Position numbers and translations under genes: made by a program. From positions 1 to 8,967 of the forward strand of contig WTCC01000219.1 of assembly GCA_013138755.1 (NCBI GenBank): a stretch of 8,967 bases of DNA. Direction: 5' to 3'. This document shows, in pieces, positions 1-6,515 of the stretch; positions within the stretch are counted from its first letter, which is position 1; every line of letters begins with the position of its first letter. Under the pieces are notes generated by a model that saw nothing but the letters and a program-made list of their open reading frames with translations, was not told where the DNA came from and did not search any database. This stretch comes from Gammaproteobacteria bacterium. GTDB lineage: Bacteria > Pseudomonadota > Gammaproteobacteria > SZUA-229.

Positions 1-1244
1 AACTTTTCATGCTCCAATACTGCCAAAGCTCTCTTACCTGCACGGTAATGAAAACGGGTCTGCAACCCCCAGATATCGCGCATTGTTGAAGTAAAACGTT
101 TTGGTATCGATACACTCTGAGCTTGCTGGCTTAACACACGAGTCGCTATCTTCTGTATGGCAACCGAGTACGGCATGCCGTTGTCCGTAAGCTGATGAAC
201 TTTTGAGTTCACCGGATTCCATAGTAAAGCTGCAAACAAGAATGCAGGTGTTACGCGCATATCTTTTCGTATGCGCTCATCGGTATTCTGCATAGCGATG
301 GTCAGCATATGTTTCACTGCGTCATCTTCGTCAATCGATTTAGCTGCTTCAGGAAAAAGATATTTGAGCACATCAAATTCCAGCAACAACTCAAAACTAC
401 GGACAGCATGGCCAGAATGAAATAGTTTTAATACTTCTTCATACAGTCGAGCAGCAGGAATATCTTCCAATAGATGCCCGAGTGAATAGATAGGCGTTTT
501 ACTTTTTTCTTCGATCTCAAAGCCAAGCTTTGCTGAAAACCGAATAGCACGTAACATCCGTACAGGATCTTCGCGATAACGTGTTTCCACATCACCGATC
601 AAACATAGACGCTGGCTTTTAATATCTTCAAAACCACCAACAAAATCGATAACACTAAAGTTTGAGATATCGTAATAAAGAGCATTGACTGTGAAATCAC
701 GGCGCCATACGTCATCCGATAATCCTCCAAAAACGTTATCTCTTACTATGCGACCGCCCTCATCCTGAATACCCGATTGAGACAGATCGTGATTAGCGCG
801 GTATGTTGCCACTTCGATAACCTGACGACCAAAATGGATATGGGCAAGACGGAAACGTCGACCGATCAGACGACAGTTACGGAATAATCTATTCACCTCT
901 TCCGGTGTTGCATCCGTTGCCACATCAAAGTCTTTAGGCTTTATATCGAGCAATAAGTCCCTTACGGCGCCGCCGACCAAGCAAGCCTGATAACCCGCTT
1001 TATGAAGACGATATAAAACTTTTAACGCATGCTCGTCGATATTATTTCGAGAGATACCGTGCTCACCACGTGCAAGTATAACGGCTTTATTTTTTGCCGA
1101 TTGCGAAGCCGAACGCACTTCTTTATTTGATGCGCGTTTCTTTGACGTACGTTTGCTTGACGTCTGTTTTTTCGACGCCCGTGTCTTCGGCGCAGATTTT
1201 CGCGACGATGATTTTTTACTTAATGATTTAAGCCAATTCAGCAT
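1..1244 (-). CDS. pcnB: Poly(A) polymerase I PcnB (3' end cut by window edge)
   Basis: Adds poly(A) tails to RNA 3' ends, which in gammaproteobacteria promotes RNA decay. I translated it from the ATG at 1244-1242; 414 codons are visible and the reading frame runs off position 1, so the C-terminus is missing. The nucleotidyltransferase core is clear: LVGGAVRDLLL (residues 89-99), then KPKDFDVATDATPEE with the catalytic aspartates D105 and D107, then RNCRLIGRRFRLAH, RRDFTVNALYYD and EDPVRMLRAIRFSAKLGFEI. Near the edge, SIPKRFTSTMRDIWGLQ and GKRALAVLEHEK match the PcnB-specific part and separate it from CCA-adding enzymes. Residues 1-55 precede the usual GEHGISR segment and are very rich in Lys, Ser and Arg, built from a 15-bp tandem repeat (separate entry). 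The start lies one base after the methyltransferase stop, so the two are probably translationally coupled. The family assignment is very secure. Confidence 0.96.
   Translation of the reverse strand, partial: MLNWLKSLSKKSSSRKSAPKTRASKKQTSSKRTSKKRASNKEVRSASQSAKNKAVILARGEHGISRNNIDEHALKVLYRLHKAGYQACLVGGAVRDLLLDIKPKDFDVATDATPEEVNRLFRNCRLIGRRFRLAHIHFGRQVIEVATYRANHDLSQSGIQDEGGRIVRDNVFGGLSDDVWRRDFTVNALYYDISNFSVIDFVGGFEDIKSQRLCLIGDVETRYREDPVRMLRAIRFSAKLGFEIEEKSKTPIYSLGHLLEDIPAARLYEEVLKLFHSGHAVRSFELLLEFDVLKYLFPEAAKSIDEDDAVKHMLTIAMQNTDERIRKDMRVTPAFLFAALLWNPVNSKVHQLTDNGMPYSVAIQKIATRVLSQQAQSVSIPKRFTSTMRDIWGLQTRFHYRAGKRALAVLEHEK
1126..1215 (-). repeat. Six-copy 15-bp tandem repeat inside the 5' end of pcnB
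   Basis: Six adjacent 15-bp units, at 1126, 1141, 1156, 1171, 1186 and 1201, share the plus-strand pattern TTTGACGnnnGTTTn. Neighbouring units such as the first and second, or second and third, agree at 11 of 15 positions; the last two units are more diverged. Because 15 is a multiple of three, the array stays in frame and encodes a degenerate pentapeptide over residues 11-40: KSSSR, KSAPK, TRASK, KQTSS, KRTSK, KRASN. The result is a strongly basic, probably disordered segment. It looks like an old, drifting expansion by slippage or unequal crossing-over. Confidence 0.85.
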
Positions 1245-1245
1245 A

Positions 1246-1914
1246 TCAATCAAACTCTTTAAGGATCAACGTTAAACCATCACCGATAGTGACCAGACTC
1301 TTCGTGACACGATTATCATCTCTTACCATTTCATTAAAACGTCGGATAGCTCTTGTGCCTGGCTCTGTATTATCAGGGTCAGCGACTGCACCAGACCACA
1401 ATGTATTATCGACAGCAATCATACCGCCCTTTCTCAACAGGCGTAATGCCATTTCATAATACTTGATGTAGTTTTGCTTGTCGGCATCGATGAAAATGAA
1501 ATCGAATGTTTTTTCTGCGCCATCGTCTATCAACATCTGCAAAGTCTTCTCCGCTGGCTGAGAATAAAGATTAATTTTATTATCTAGCCCCGCAAGTGCC
1601 CAGTACTTTTCTGCCACTGCTGTCCACTGCGGTGAAATATCACAACAGATTAACTCCCCATCTTCTGCCATTGCGCCTGCCACACAGATCGAACTGTAAC
1701 CAGTGAAAGTACCTATTTCTAGAGCACGTTTTGCACCCATCATCTTAATCAGCAGTGACATGAACTGACCCTGCTCTGGTGATATCTGCATGACGGCATA
1801 TTCAAGCTGCGCTGTCTCTTCACGTAGCTGACGCAATAGGTCAGGTTCATTAACAGAAACATCGCAAAGATAGTCATATGTGCGGTCATCGATAGACAGC
1901 GTTCGATTACTCAA
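1246..1914 (-). CDS. Class I SAM-dependent O-methyltransferase (caffeoyl-CoA OMT-like family)
   Basis: A cytoplasmic methyltransferase that moves the methyl group of S-adenosylmethionine to an acceptor; the acceptor cannot be told from sequence. With the TTG at 1914-1912 as start it has 222 residues, typical of this bacterial family. The SAM-binding loop is LEIGTFTGYSS (residues 65-75), the acidic ribose-binding end of the next strand is CCDIS (90-94), and FIDADKQNY (141-149) plus VDNTLWSG (168-175) supply D143, D169 and N170, the usual divalent-metal ligands. The reading frame extends upstream to another TTG at 2010, but that stretch lacks family similarity and lies upstream of a strong promoter. 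The chosen TTG follows an AGGGTG ribosome site by 8 bases and starts at the conserved SNRTLSIDDRTYDYL. No ATG is available before residue 42. It overlaps nothing and sits one base before pcnB. The family is sure; the substrate is unknown. Confidence 0.9.
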   Translation of the reverse strand: MSNRTLSIDDRTYDYLCDVSVNEPDLLRQLREETAQLEYAVMQISPEQGQFMSLLIKMMGAKRALEIGTFTGYSSICVAGAMAEDGELICCDISPQWTAVAEKYWALAGLDNKINLYSQPAEKTLQMLIDDGAEKTFDFIFIDADKQNYIKYYEMALRLLRKGGMIAVDNTLWSGAVADPDNTEPGTRAIRRFNEMVRDDNRVTKSLVTIGDGLTLILKEFD

Positions 1915-2067
1915 TGGAAAAACACCCTGGAAAGATTCTTTTATAATTAGAGGAAAATTATACCAAAAACAGCGACTTATAAAAACTAAAGAACACCAAA
2001 TAGACCTCAATCCAGCAGCTTTTATCCACTTTCACTGCTTTAATGACAAGATTTCTGCAAAAATAGC
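1915..2067. other. Intergenic spacer between Nudix gene and methyltransferase
   Basis: A 153-bp AT-rich gap, the largest inside the left half of the window. It holds the extended -10 promoter and the AGGGTG ribosome site of the methyltransferase (1923-1928). I looked for a terminator behind the Nudix gene and found only a 4-5 bp GCAG/CTGC pairing without a following T-run, so transcription from upstream may continue through. Confidence 0.6.
1957..1965 (-). promoter_or_regulatory. Extended -10 promoter for the methyltransferase-pcnB unit
   Basis: On the minus strand the sequence reads TGGTATAAT: a perfect TATAAT hexamer (1957-1962) preceded by the TG-N extension (1963-1965). The -35 position at 17-bp spacing is only TTTTTA, which fits extended -10 promoters that need little -35 contact. 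Transcription would start near 1950, leaving a leader of about 35 nt before the TTG start at 1914. This also rules out the upstream TTG at 2010 for transcripts from this promoter. Confidence 0.7.
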
Positions 2068-2502
2068 TTATTCAGGCAATATGATAATACCGTCACGTCG
2101 GTATTTACAATAATCTTCAAGAATTTGTTGATGGTCGAAAGCTAGCTCAACATCCACATTAAAAGGATCAAAAAGTGCGATATCTTTAGCGTCGTCAGCT
2201 GCCATCGGCCGTCCAGAAGCGTTACCAATAAACACGGCGCAGACTGTATGCCCTCGGAAATCACGTTGAGGGTTAGAATAGATACCCAACAACACATCTA
2301 ATTCAACGTCCAGAGTGGTCTCTTCCCTGGCTTCACGACGAGCCGCACTAGCAATGGTTTCACCCACTTCCACAAAGCCGCCAGGGATGGCCCAGCCATG
2401 AGGCTCATACTTACGTTCGATGAGAATGATTGGCTTGTCATCCAGTAGCGGCATCTCGATGATGACGTCAACAGTCAGTTGAGGCGTAACAGGTCTAGTC
2501 AT
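2068..2502 (-). CDS. Nudix hydrolase (ADP-ribose pyrophosphatase-like)
   Basis: A 144-residue cytoplasmic Nudix enzyme that hydrolyses nucleoside diphosphates linked to another group; the sequence resembles the ADP-ribose pyrophosphatase/YjhB type but does not fix the substrate. The Nudix box runs from G42 to L64: G42, five residues, E48, seven residues, then REAREETTL (56-64), with the metal-binding E57, E60 and E61 all present. The usual Gly near the end of the box is Thr63. WAIPGG (37-42) precedes the box as expected. The ATG at 2502 lies only 4 bases after the hslR stop with no strong ribosome site, so translation is probably coupled to hslR. It is most likely the last gene of the LysM-FecR/hslR unit. 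The fold is secure; the substrate is not. Confidence 0.92.
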   Translation of the reverse strand: MTRPVTPQLTVDVIIEMPLLDDKPIILIERKYEPHGWAIPGGFVEVGETIASAARREAREETTLDVELDVLLGIYSNPQRDFRGHTVCAVFIGNASGRPMAADDAKDIALFDPFNVDVELAFDHQQILEDYCKYRRDGIIILPE

Positions 2503-2506
2503 TTTT

Positions 2507-2890
2507 CTACTGTTTCTGTTTGAAATTTCGCAGCTGCTCGCGTTCTCGTTTATCAGGCTTGCGCTTCGGAACAGGCCGCGTAGCTGATGCTAATTTTTTA
2601 ATCTCGTGTTCCTGCTCGCGTTTCAATCGACTTTTCTCCGACTCCTCATAGAGAAGGCAGGCTTCTTTTGCCGGTCGACGTGTCTGACTGATGCCGGTAA
2701 CAATTATTTCAAATAGAACACTGCTTCGCTGAATAGACAGCGCATTACCAAGTTTTACTAGACGCCCAGCTTTGACGCGATGGCCATTCAGATGAACTCT
2801 ACCACCATTAACAGCCTCGGTAGCCAATGATCTTGTCTTAAAAAAACGTGATGTCCACAACCATTTATCTATGCGTAATTCGTCAACCAT
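2507..2890 (-). CDS. hslR: Hsp15, heat-shock ribosome-associated S4-domain protein
   Basis: Hsp15 binds free 50S subunits that carry a stalled nascent chain with tRNA and helps return them to translation; in E. coli it is heat-induced. This copy has 127 residues, near the 133 of E. coli. The S4 RNA-binding domain covers about residues 6-55 (RIDKWLWTSRFFKTRSLA, then GGRVHLNGHRVKAG), and the C-terminal third is highly basic and helical (KSRLKREQEHEIKK, KRKPDKREREQLRNFKQKQ), as in the family. It starts 13 bases after the LysM-FecR stop and ends 4 bases before the Nudix start, so it sits in the middle of an apparent operon. No sigma32 motif was seen directly upstream. The ribosome site is weak. 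The assignment is confident. Confidence 0.94.
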   Translation of the reverse strand: MVDELRIDKWLWTSRFFKTRSLATEAVNGGRVHLNGHRVKAGRLVKLGNALSIQRSSVLFEIIVTGISQTRRPAKEACLLYEESEKSRLKREQEHEIKKLASATRPVPKRKPDKREREQLRNFKQKQ

Positions 2891-2903
2891 TAGGCTTGAT
2901 ATT

Positions 2904-3839
2904 CTAAATCAGCAATGCAATAGCTACAATACCAAGTAACCACCACCAATAATTCTTTTCTTCGTCAGCACCGTGCTGGACAGGGTTGAATATCCCGGCT
3001 TTCACTTTCGTCTTCTCAGGTACCGATTTTGGTAGTGGCACATACACGGCTTCACCTTTAGCGATTACTACACCTCCGGCTGCATTATGCACGTCGACCA
3101 AACCCTTGATCACCTCAAGATAAAACCCATCATCTGCATCTATCGTGCCACCGCAACCTTTTGACTGAAAAACCCGCAAGGCATACTCTGTACCACGAAC
3201 ACCGACGCTGGCAACCGGTGTTTTCAACTCATAGACATCTTCAGACAGCTTACCAATCTTACCCGTTACCTTGCGCAAACTTCCTTGTAACAGATTCAAG
3301 ATACTTCTACGATTGGATGTATTCAATGCATAATCTTCAATCACCATGATGCTGAAACAACGCAGGTCTAAAATGGCGTCATCGATCATCTGTAAACGCA
3401 CTGTACCATCCTCACCCGTGATGATTTTATCGCCTATATAAACAGGGTTACCTACATGTAACTTCCGCGATATCTTACGTTTATCAACAGCGATTACACT
3501 GCCACTTAGCGTGGCAACCGAACCTACCTGTTTCGTAGCTGCCACAGATTTTGCTGACCTACCTGCCACCTTTTCTGGCAGAGTTAAACGAACATTCGCT
3601 TTCATCCGTGTAGGATCATCATTGATAAAAGCATGCGGGTTAAGCTGTACGATCTCTTTTGCTATACCCTGCCATTCTTTATTGCGTGATGGATACAGAC
3701 GTTTCACAATATTGTGCAACGTCTGTCCCTTTTGCACATGCAGATAACGTATGTCAGAAACATAAGTTTCAGTAGCTGCATTAACGAATATGCTAGAGCA
3801 CAACAGCAAAAAAAATATAAACAGTTTAACCAGAGTCAT
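2904..3839 (-). CDS. LysM and FecR domain envelope protein with C-terminal membrane anchor
   Basis: An exported protein of 311 residues whose function is not known. Residues 1-21 form a signal peptide (K5, hydrophobic core LFIFFLLLCSSIFV, cleavage near VNA). Residues 32-88 form a LysM-type domain like that at the FimV N-terminus: YLHVQKGQTLHNIVKRLYP and then NPHAFINDDPTRMKANVRLTLP; LysM domains bind peptidoglycan. Roughly residues 110-235 form a FecR domain (GNPVYIGDKIITGEDGTVRLQ, LLQGSLRKVTG, TPVASVGVRGTEYALRV). The protein ends in YWWWLLGIVAIALLI (297-311), a single membrane segment with nothing after it. No FecI-type sigma factor or TonB receptor is nearby, so classical iron-type FecR signalling is not supported; a peptidoglycan-tethered structural or sensing role is my inference. 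It begins a probable operon with hslR. The ribosome site AGGT lies about 5 bases before the ATG. Confidence 0.88.
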   Translation of the reverse strand: MTLVKLFIFFLLLCSSIFVNAATETYVSDIRYLHVQKGQTLHNIVKRLYPSRNKEWQGIAKEIVQLNPHAFINDDPTRMKANVRLTLPEKVAGRSAKSVAATKQVGSVATLSGSVIAVDKRKISRKLHVGNPVYIGDKIITGEDGTVRLQMIDDAILDLRCFSIMVIEDYALNTSNRRSILNLLQGSLRKVTGKIGKLSEDVYELKTPVASVGVRGTEYALRVFQSKGCGGTIDADDGFYLEVIKGLVDVHNAAGGVVIAKGEAVYVPLPKSVPEKTKVKAGIFNPVQHGADEEKNYWWWLLGIVAIALLI

Positions 3840-3873
3840 CTTGACCTGAGAGAGAGTGGAAGTCGATTCCCTG

Positions 3874-3879
3874 AGTATA
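3874..3879 (-). promoter_or_regulatory. Possible -10 element before the LysM-FecR gene
   Basis: The minus strand reads TATACT, five of six matches to TATAAT, about 35 bases before the ATG and downstream of the htpG terminator, where a new promoter is expected. The -35 region at 16-18 bp spacing matches the consensus at only three of six positions, so the call is tentative. Confidence 0.35.
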
Positions 3880-3908
3880 GCTGTGGTTGAGATTTTATTA
3901 AAAATGTC

Positions 3909-3960
3909 GGCAGAAAAACTAAAAAACCCCTGCTTCCATGACAGATCATGAAAACAAGGG
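3909..3960 (-). terminator. Rho-independent terminator of htpG
   Basis: A long hairpin of two 15-nt arms (3946-3960 and 3927-3941) with a 4-nt loop is followed on the minus strand by TTTTTTAGTTTTT. All 15 positions pair in minus-strand RNA when G-U pairs are counted. Those G-U pairs become A-C mismatches in plus-strand RNA and the T-run lies on the minus side, so the terminator acts for htpG. It begins 22 bases after the htpG stop and separates htpG from the LysM-FecR/hslR unit. Confidence 0.9.
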
Positions 3961-3982
3961 CTATCAAAAGGAATAGGTAGCC

Positions 3983-5887
3983 TTACTTATCCAGTAATTT
4001 ATTTACCCGCTTAACAAAACCTGCTGCATCATCCAGAGGCGCACCAGCCGCTAATTGTGCCTGCTCAAATAATAGATGCGTATAATCTTCAAACAACTCA
4101 TCATCGGTGATGTCATTCAGTTTTTTAACTAAACTATGATCAGGATTCAATTCCAGTATGGGTTCAGCTTTAGGTGCGTATTGCCCTGCAGCCTCCATTA
4201 TCTGTTGCATCTGCGCACTCATATCATGTTCTTCCAATACCAGACATGAAGGCGAGTCGGTTAATCGTTTCGATAAACGAACTTCCTTAACTTTGTCTCC
4301 TAGAACTTTGCCGGCATGTTCGATGACAGACGAAAAAGTTTCTTTTGTTTTTTCTATTTCCTTTTCATCATCTTCGTCATCGATATCCAGAGAGCCACGA
4401 GCAACTGACTGCAATTTCTTACCGTCAAATTCTGTCAGGTGAGAGACCAGCCATTCGTCCACACGATCATTAAGTAGTAAGACTTCGATACCCTTCTTGG
4501 TAAACACTTCCAGATGTGGGCTATTTTTCGCAGCAGTGTAGTTATCGGCAACGATAAAATAAATCTTATCCTGATCTTCGGGCATACGTGAGATGTACTC
4601 TTCCAAAGTAACATCTTGCGCATCATTATCATTGTGCGTACTCGCGAACAATAAAAGCTTAGCAATACGATCCTTATTAGCCATATCCTCGATTGGGCCT
4701 TCTTTAATAACCTGGCCAAACGACTTCCAGAACGTGGCATATTTTTCACTGTCATTTTTTTGCATCGATTCGAGCATGCCCAGAACTTTCTTCACAGAAG
4801 CACCACGGATACGGTCGATCACTTTATTCTGCTGCAATATCTCACGAGACACATTTAATGGCAGGTCATCAGAATCGATAACACCTTTAACAAAACGCAG
4901 ATAATTAGGCATCAATTGCTCTGCCTCATCCATGATGAAGATACGTTTAACGTACAACTTCACGCCGCGTTTATGGTCTCGATCAAATAGATCAAATGGT
5001 GGATTAGTTGGCACATAGAGCAATGAGGTATAACTTTGATTACCTTCAACCTTTGAGTGTATCCAGCTCAACGGATCGGTAAAGTCCATGCTGACGTGCT
5101 TATAGAACTCATTGTATTCGTCATCCGTGATGTCACTTTTATCACGCGCCCATAACGCTGCTGCACTATTAGCACGTTCAAGCTTCGTTACTGTATTACC
5201 ATCTTCGTCCTGCTTAGGCTTACCCTCGTCATCTATTTCATCTTCACGCATCATGATCGGAATCGAGATATGATCAGAATATTGCTTAACGATGTTCTTT
5301 AAGCGAAACTGATTAGCAAATTCTGCCTCACCCTCTTTAAGGTGCAAGACAACCGTAGTCCCACGTTCAGCTCTTTCAATATTCTCCAGAGAGAAGCTAC
5401 CTTCACCATCAGATTCCCAACGGGTAGCTTCATCGGCAGAAGCGCCCGCACGACGTGTCTCTAATGTCACTTTATCTGCAACGATGAAGCTGGAATAAAA
5501 ACCAACACCAAACTGACCGATCATCTGCGAATCTTTCGCTTCATCACCAGTCATCGCATCAAGAAATTTACGCGTACCCGAGCTAGCTATCGTGCCAACA
5601 TTGTCGATAACTTCCTGACGAGACATGCCGACACCATTATCAGTAACACTGATGGTTTTCGCTTCATCGTCGTATTCGACTAAGATCGATAGATCTGAAT
5701 CCCCGTCATACAAGCTATCATCACCTAATGCTTCAAAACGCAGTTTGTCACAGGCATCAGAGGCATTGGAGATAAGTTCACGAAGGAAAATTTCTTTGTT
5801 TGAATACAGCGAATGGGTCATTAACTGTAAAATCTGACGAGCTTCAGTTTGAAATTCGAGGGTTTCTTTTGCCGCTTCAACGCTCAT
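3983..5887 (-). CDS. htpG: Molecular chaperone HtpG (bacterial Hsp90)
   Basis: An ATP-dependent dimeric cytoplasmic chaperone that acts late in client folding with the DnaK system. The 634-residue length is normal. The N-terminal GHKL ATPase domain (about 1-235) has E37, N41 and D44 in [16 protein letters not shown]83 and G87 in DNGVGM, the lid region [13 protein letters not shown], the glycine loop [18 protein letters not shown], and [10 protein letters not shown]. The middle domain holds PFDLFDRD and [18 protein letters not shown] with the conserved catalytic-loop Arg. The C-terminal dimerisation domain ends in LLDK, without the eukaryotic MEEVD tail, as expected for bacteria. The ribosome site GGAG lies 7 bases before the ATG. 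It has its own sigma32-like promoter upstream and its own terminator downstream, so it can be a single-gene heat-shock transcript. No frameshift or missing residue is seen. Confidence 0.98.
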   Translation of the reverse strand: MSVEAAKETLEFQTEARQILQLMTHSLYSNKEIFLRELISNASDACDKLRFEALGDDSLYDGDSDLSILVEYDDEAKTISVTDNGVGMSRQEVIDNVGTIASSGTRKFLDAMTGDEAKDSQMIGQFGVGFYSSFIVADKVTLETRRAGASADEATRWESDGEGSFSLENIERAERGTTVVLHLKEGEAEFANQFRLKNIVKQYSDHISIPIMMREDEIDDEGKPKQDEDGNTVTKLERANSAAALWARDKSDITDDEYNEFYKHVSMDFTDPLSWIHSKVEGNQSYTSLLYVPTNPPFDLFDRDHKRGVKLYVKRIFIMDEAEQLMPNYLRFVKGVIDSDDLPLNVSREILQQNKVIDRIRGASVKKVLGMLESMQKNDSEKYATFWKSFGQVIKEGPIEDMANKDRIAKLLLFASTHNDNDAQDVTLEEYISRMPEDQDKIYFIVADNYTAAKNSPHLEVFTKKGIEVLLLNDRVDEWLVSHLTEFDGKKLQSVARGSLDIDDEDDEKEIEKTKETFSSVIEHAGKVLGDKVKEVRLSKRLTDSPSCLVLEEHDMSAQMQQIMEAAGQYAPKAEPILELNPDHSLVKKLNDITDDELFEDYTHLLFEQAQLAAGAPLDDAAGFVKRVNKLLDK

Positions 5888-5936
5888 TTTTTACTCCAAA
5901 ATTGTAAATTTACTATGGGATTTATTATTTATGCAG

Positions 5937-5965
5937 ATAGTGGGGACGATATTAGTGTTATCAAG
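5937..5965 (-). promoter_or_regulatory. Sigma32 (RpoH) heat-shock promoter of htpG
   Basis: The minus strand reads GGCTTGATA (-35 CTTGATA at 5959-5965), a 13-bp spacer, then CCCCACTAT (-10 at 5937-5945). The sigma32 consensus in enterobacteria is CTTGAAA, 13-14 bp, CCCCATnT, so each box differs from it by one core base. Transcription would start about 45 bases before the htpG ATG. A sigma70 -10 at the right spacing from TTGATA is not convincing. The position before a classic RpoH target supports the call. Confidence 0.75.
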
Positions 5966-6014
5966 CCAAAAAGACGTAAAATCCACTAAAAAATCAAATT
6001 AACTACACTGGAAA

Positions 6015-6488
6015 CTAAAGCACACCTTCTAATTTTAGTAGCTGAGATTTAACATCCATCATGACCCCGTCAGTCGCACCACTATAACCACCCATTCCAT
6101 TCGCTGAAATCACTCGATGGCATGGAATGATAATGGGCACCGGATTATTTCGACAGGCATTACCAACCGCACGTGGTGCCGTCTTAAGTTTTTTCGCTAT
6201 CTCACCATAGGTTTTTGTTTTGCCATAAGGTATCAACGCTAACTGTTTTAAAACTTTCCTCTGAAATGGCGTCACATTCAGTTTCACATCAATCTTCAAA
6301 TCTTTTACTTTGGATTTAGCATCGAGATATTTTTCAATTTTATCTCGAATGTTTTGCGCCTGTTTCGATGTTGGCTTTTTGCTCTTCCTACGCGTTAAAT
6401 AATCCAATTTTATCAACTGAGCTCCCTCAAGCTGAATACCAATCGTCGCTATTTCTGTAGTAAAAATTGCGTCATATTCTTGTTTCAT
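6015..6488 (-). CDS. ogt: Methylated-DNA--protein-cysteine S-methyltransferase (O6-alkylguanine repair)
   Basis: A suicide DNA-repair protein that moves the alkyl group from O6-alkylguanine to its own cysteine. It has 157 residues and no Ada regulatory domain, so it is the Ogt type. The active-site motif IIPCHRVI carries C123. The DNA-binding helix-turn-helix lies in TYGEIAKKL with the stacking Tyr94, and APRAVGNACRNNP carries the arginine finger R106 and N110. A final LKLEGVL supplies the conserved Glu. The N-terminal domain is short and lysine-rich (RRKSKKPTSK, then a charged helix), more diverged than the catalytic half. It begins 27 bases after the TPR gene stop and is probably co-transcribed with it. 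I see no hairpin terminator behind it, so some transcripts may run on into htpG. The ribosome site is weak. Confidence 0.95.
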   Translation of the reverse strand: MKQEYDAIFTTEIATIGIQLEGAQLIKLDYLTRRKSKKPTSKQAQNIRDKIEKYLDAKSKVKDLKIDVKLNVTPFQRKVLKQLALIPYGKTKTYGEIAKKLKTAPRAVGNACRNNPVPIIIPCHRVISANGMGGYSGATDGVMMDVKSQLLKLEGVL

Positions 6489-6515
6489 AGATTTCGGCTC
6501 TAACCAGAGAAAGTT

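Noticed and set aside
34..222. Plus-strand 62-codon open frame opposite pcnB
   Set aside because: It lies antisense to conserved PcnB sequence and has no features of a real protein.
1915..2010. N-terminal extension of the methyltransferase starting at the TTG at 2010
   Set aside because: It adds 32 residues without family similarity and would begin upstream of the TATAAT promoter; the TTG at 1914 has a ribosome site and the normal family length.
2015..2067. Terminator behind the Nudix gene
   Set aside because: A short GCAG/CTGC pairing is present, but the stem is too short and no T-run follows.
1880..2113. Plus-strand 77-codon open frame over the 1915-2067 gap
   Set aside because: It overlaps the ends of two solid minus-strand genes, shows no family signature or ribosome site, and the gap is better explained as a promoter region.
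4435..4755. Minus-strand 106-codon open frame within htpG
   Set aside because: It is an alternative-frame shadow of an intact, well-conserved htpG reading frame.
5941..6014. Terminator behind ogt
   Set aside because: The only pairing (TCCA with TGGA plus scattered bases) is 4 bp with a long loop and no T-run directly after it.
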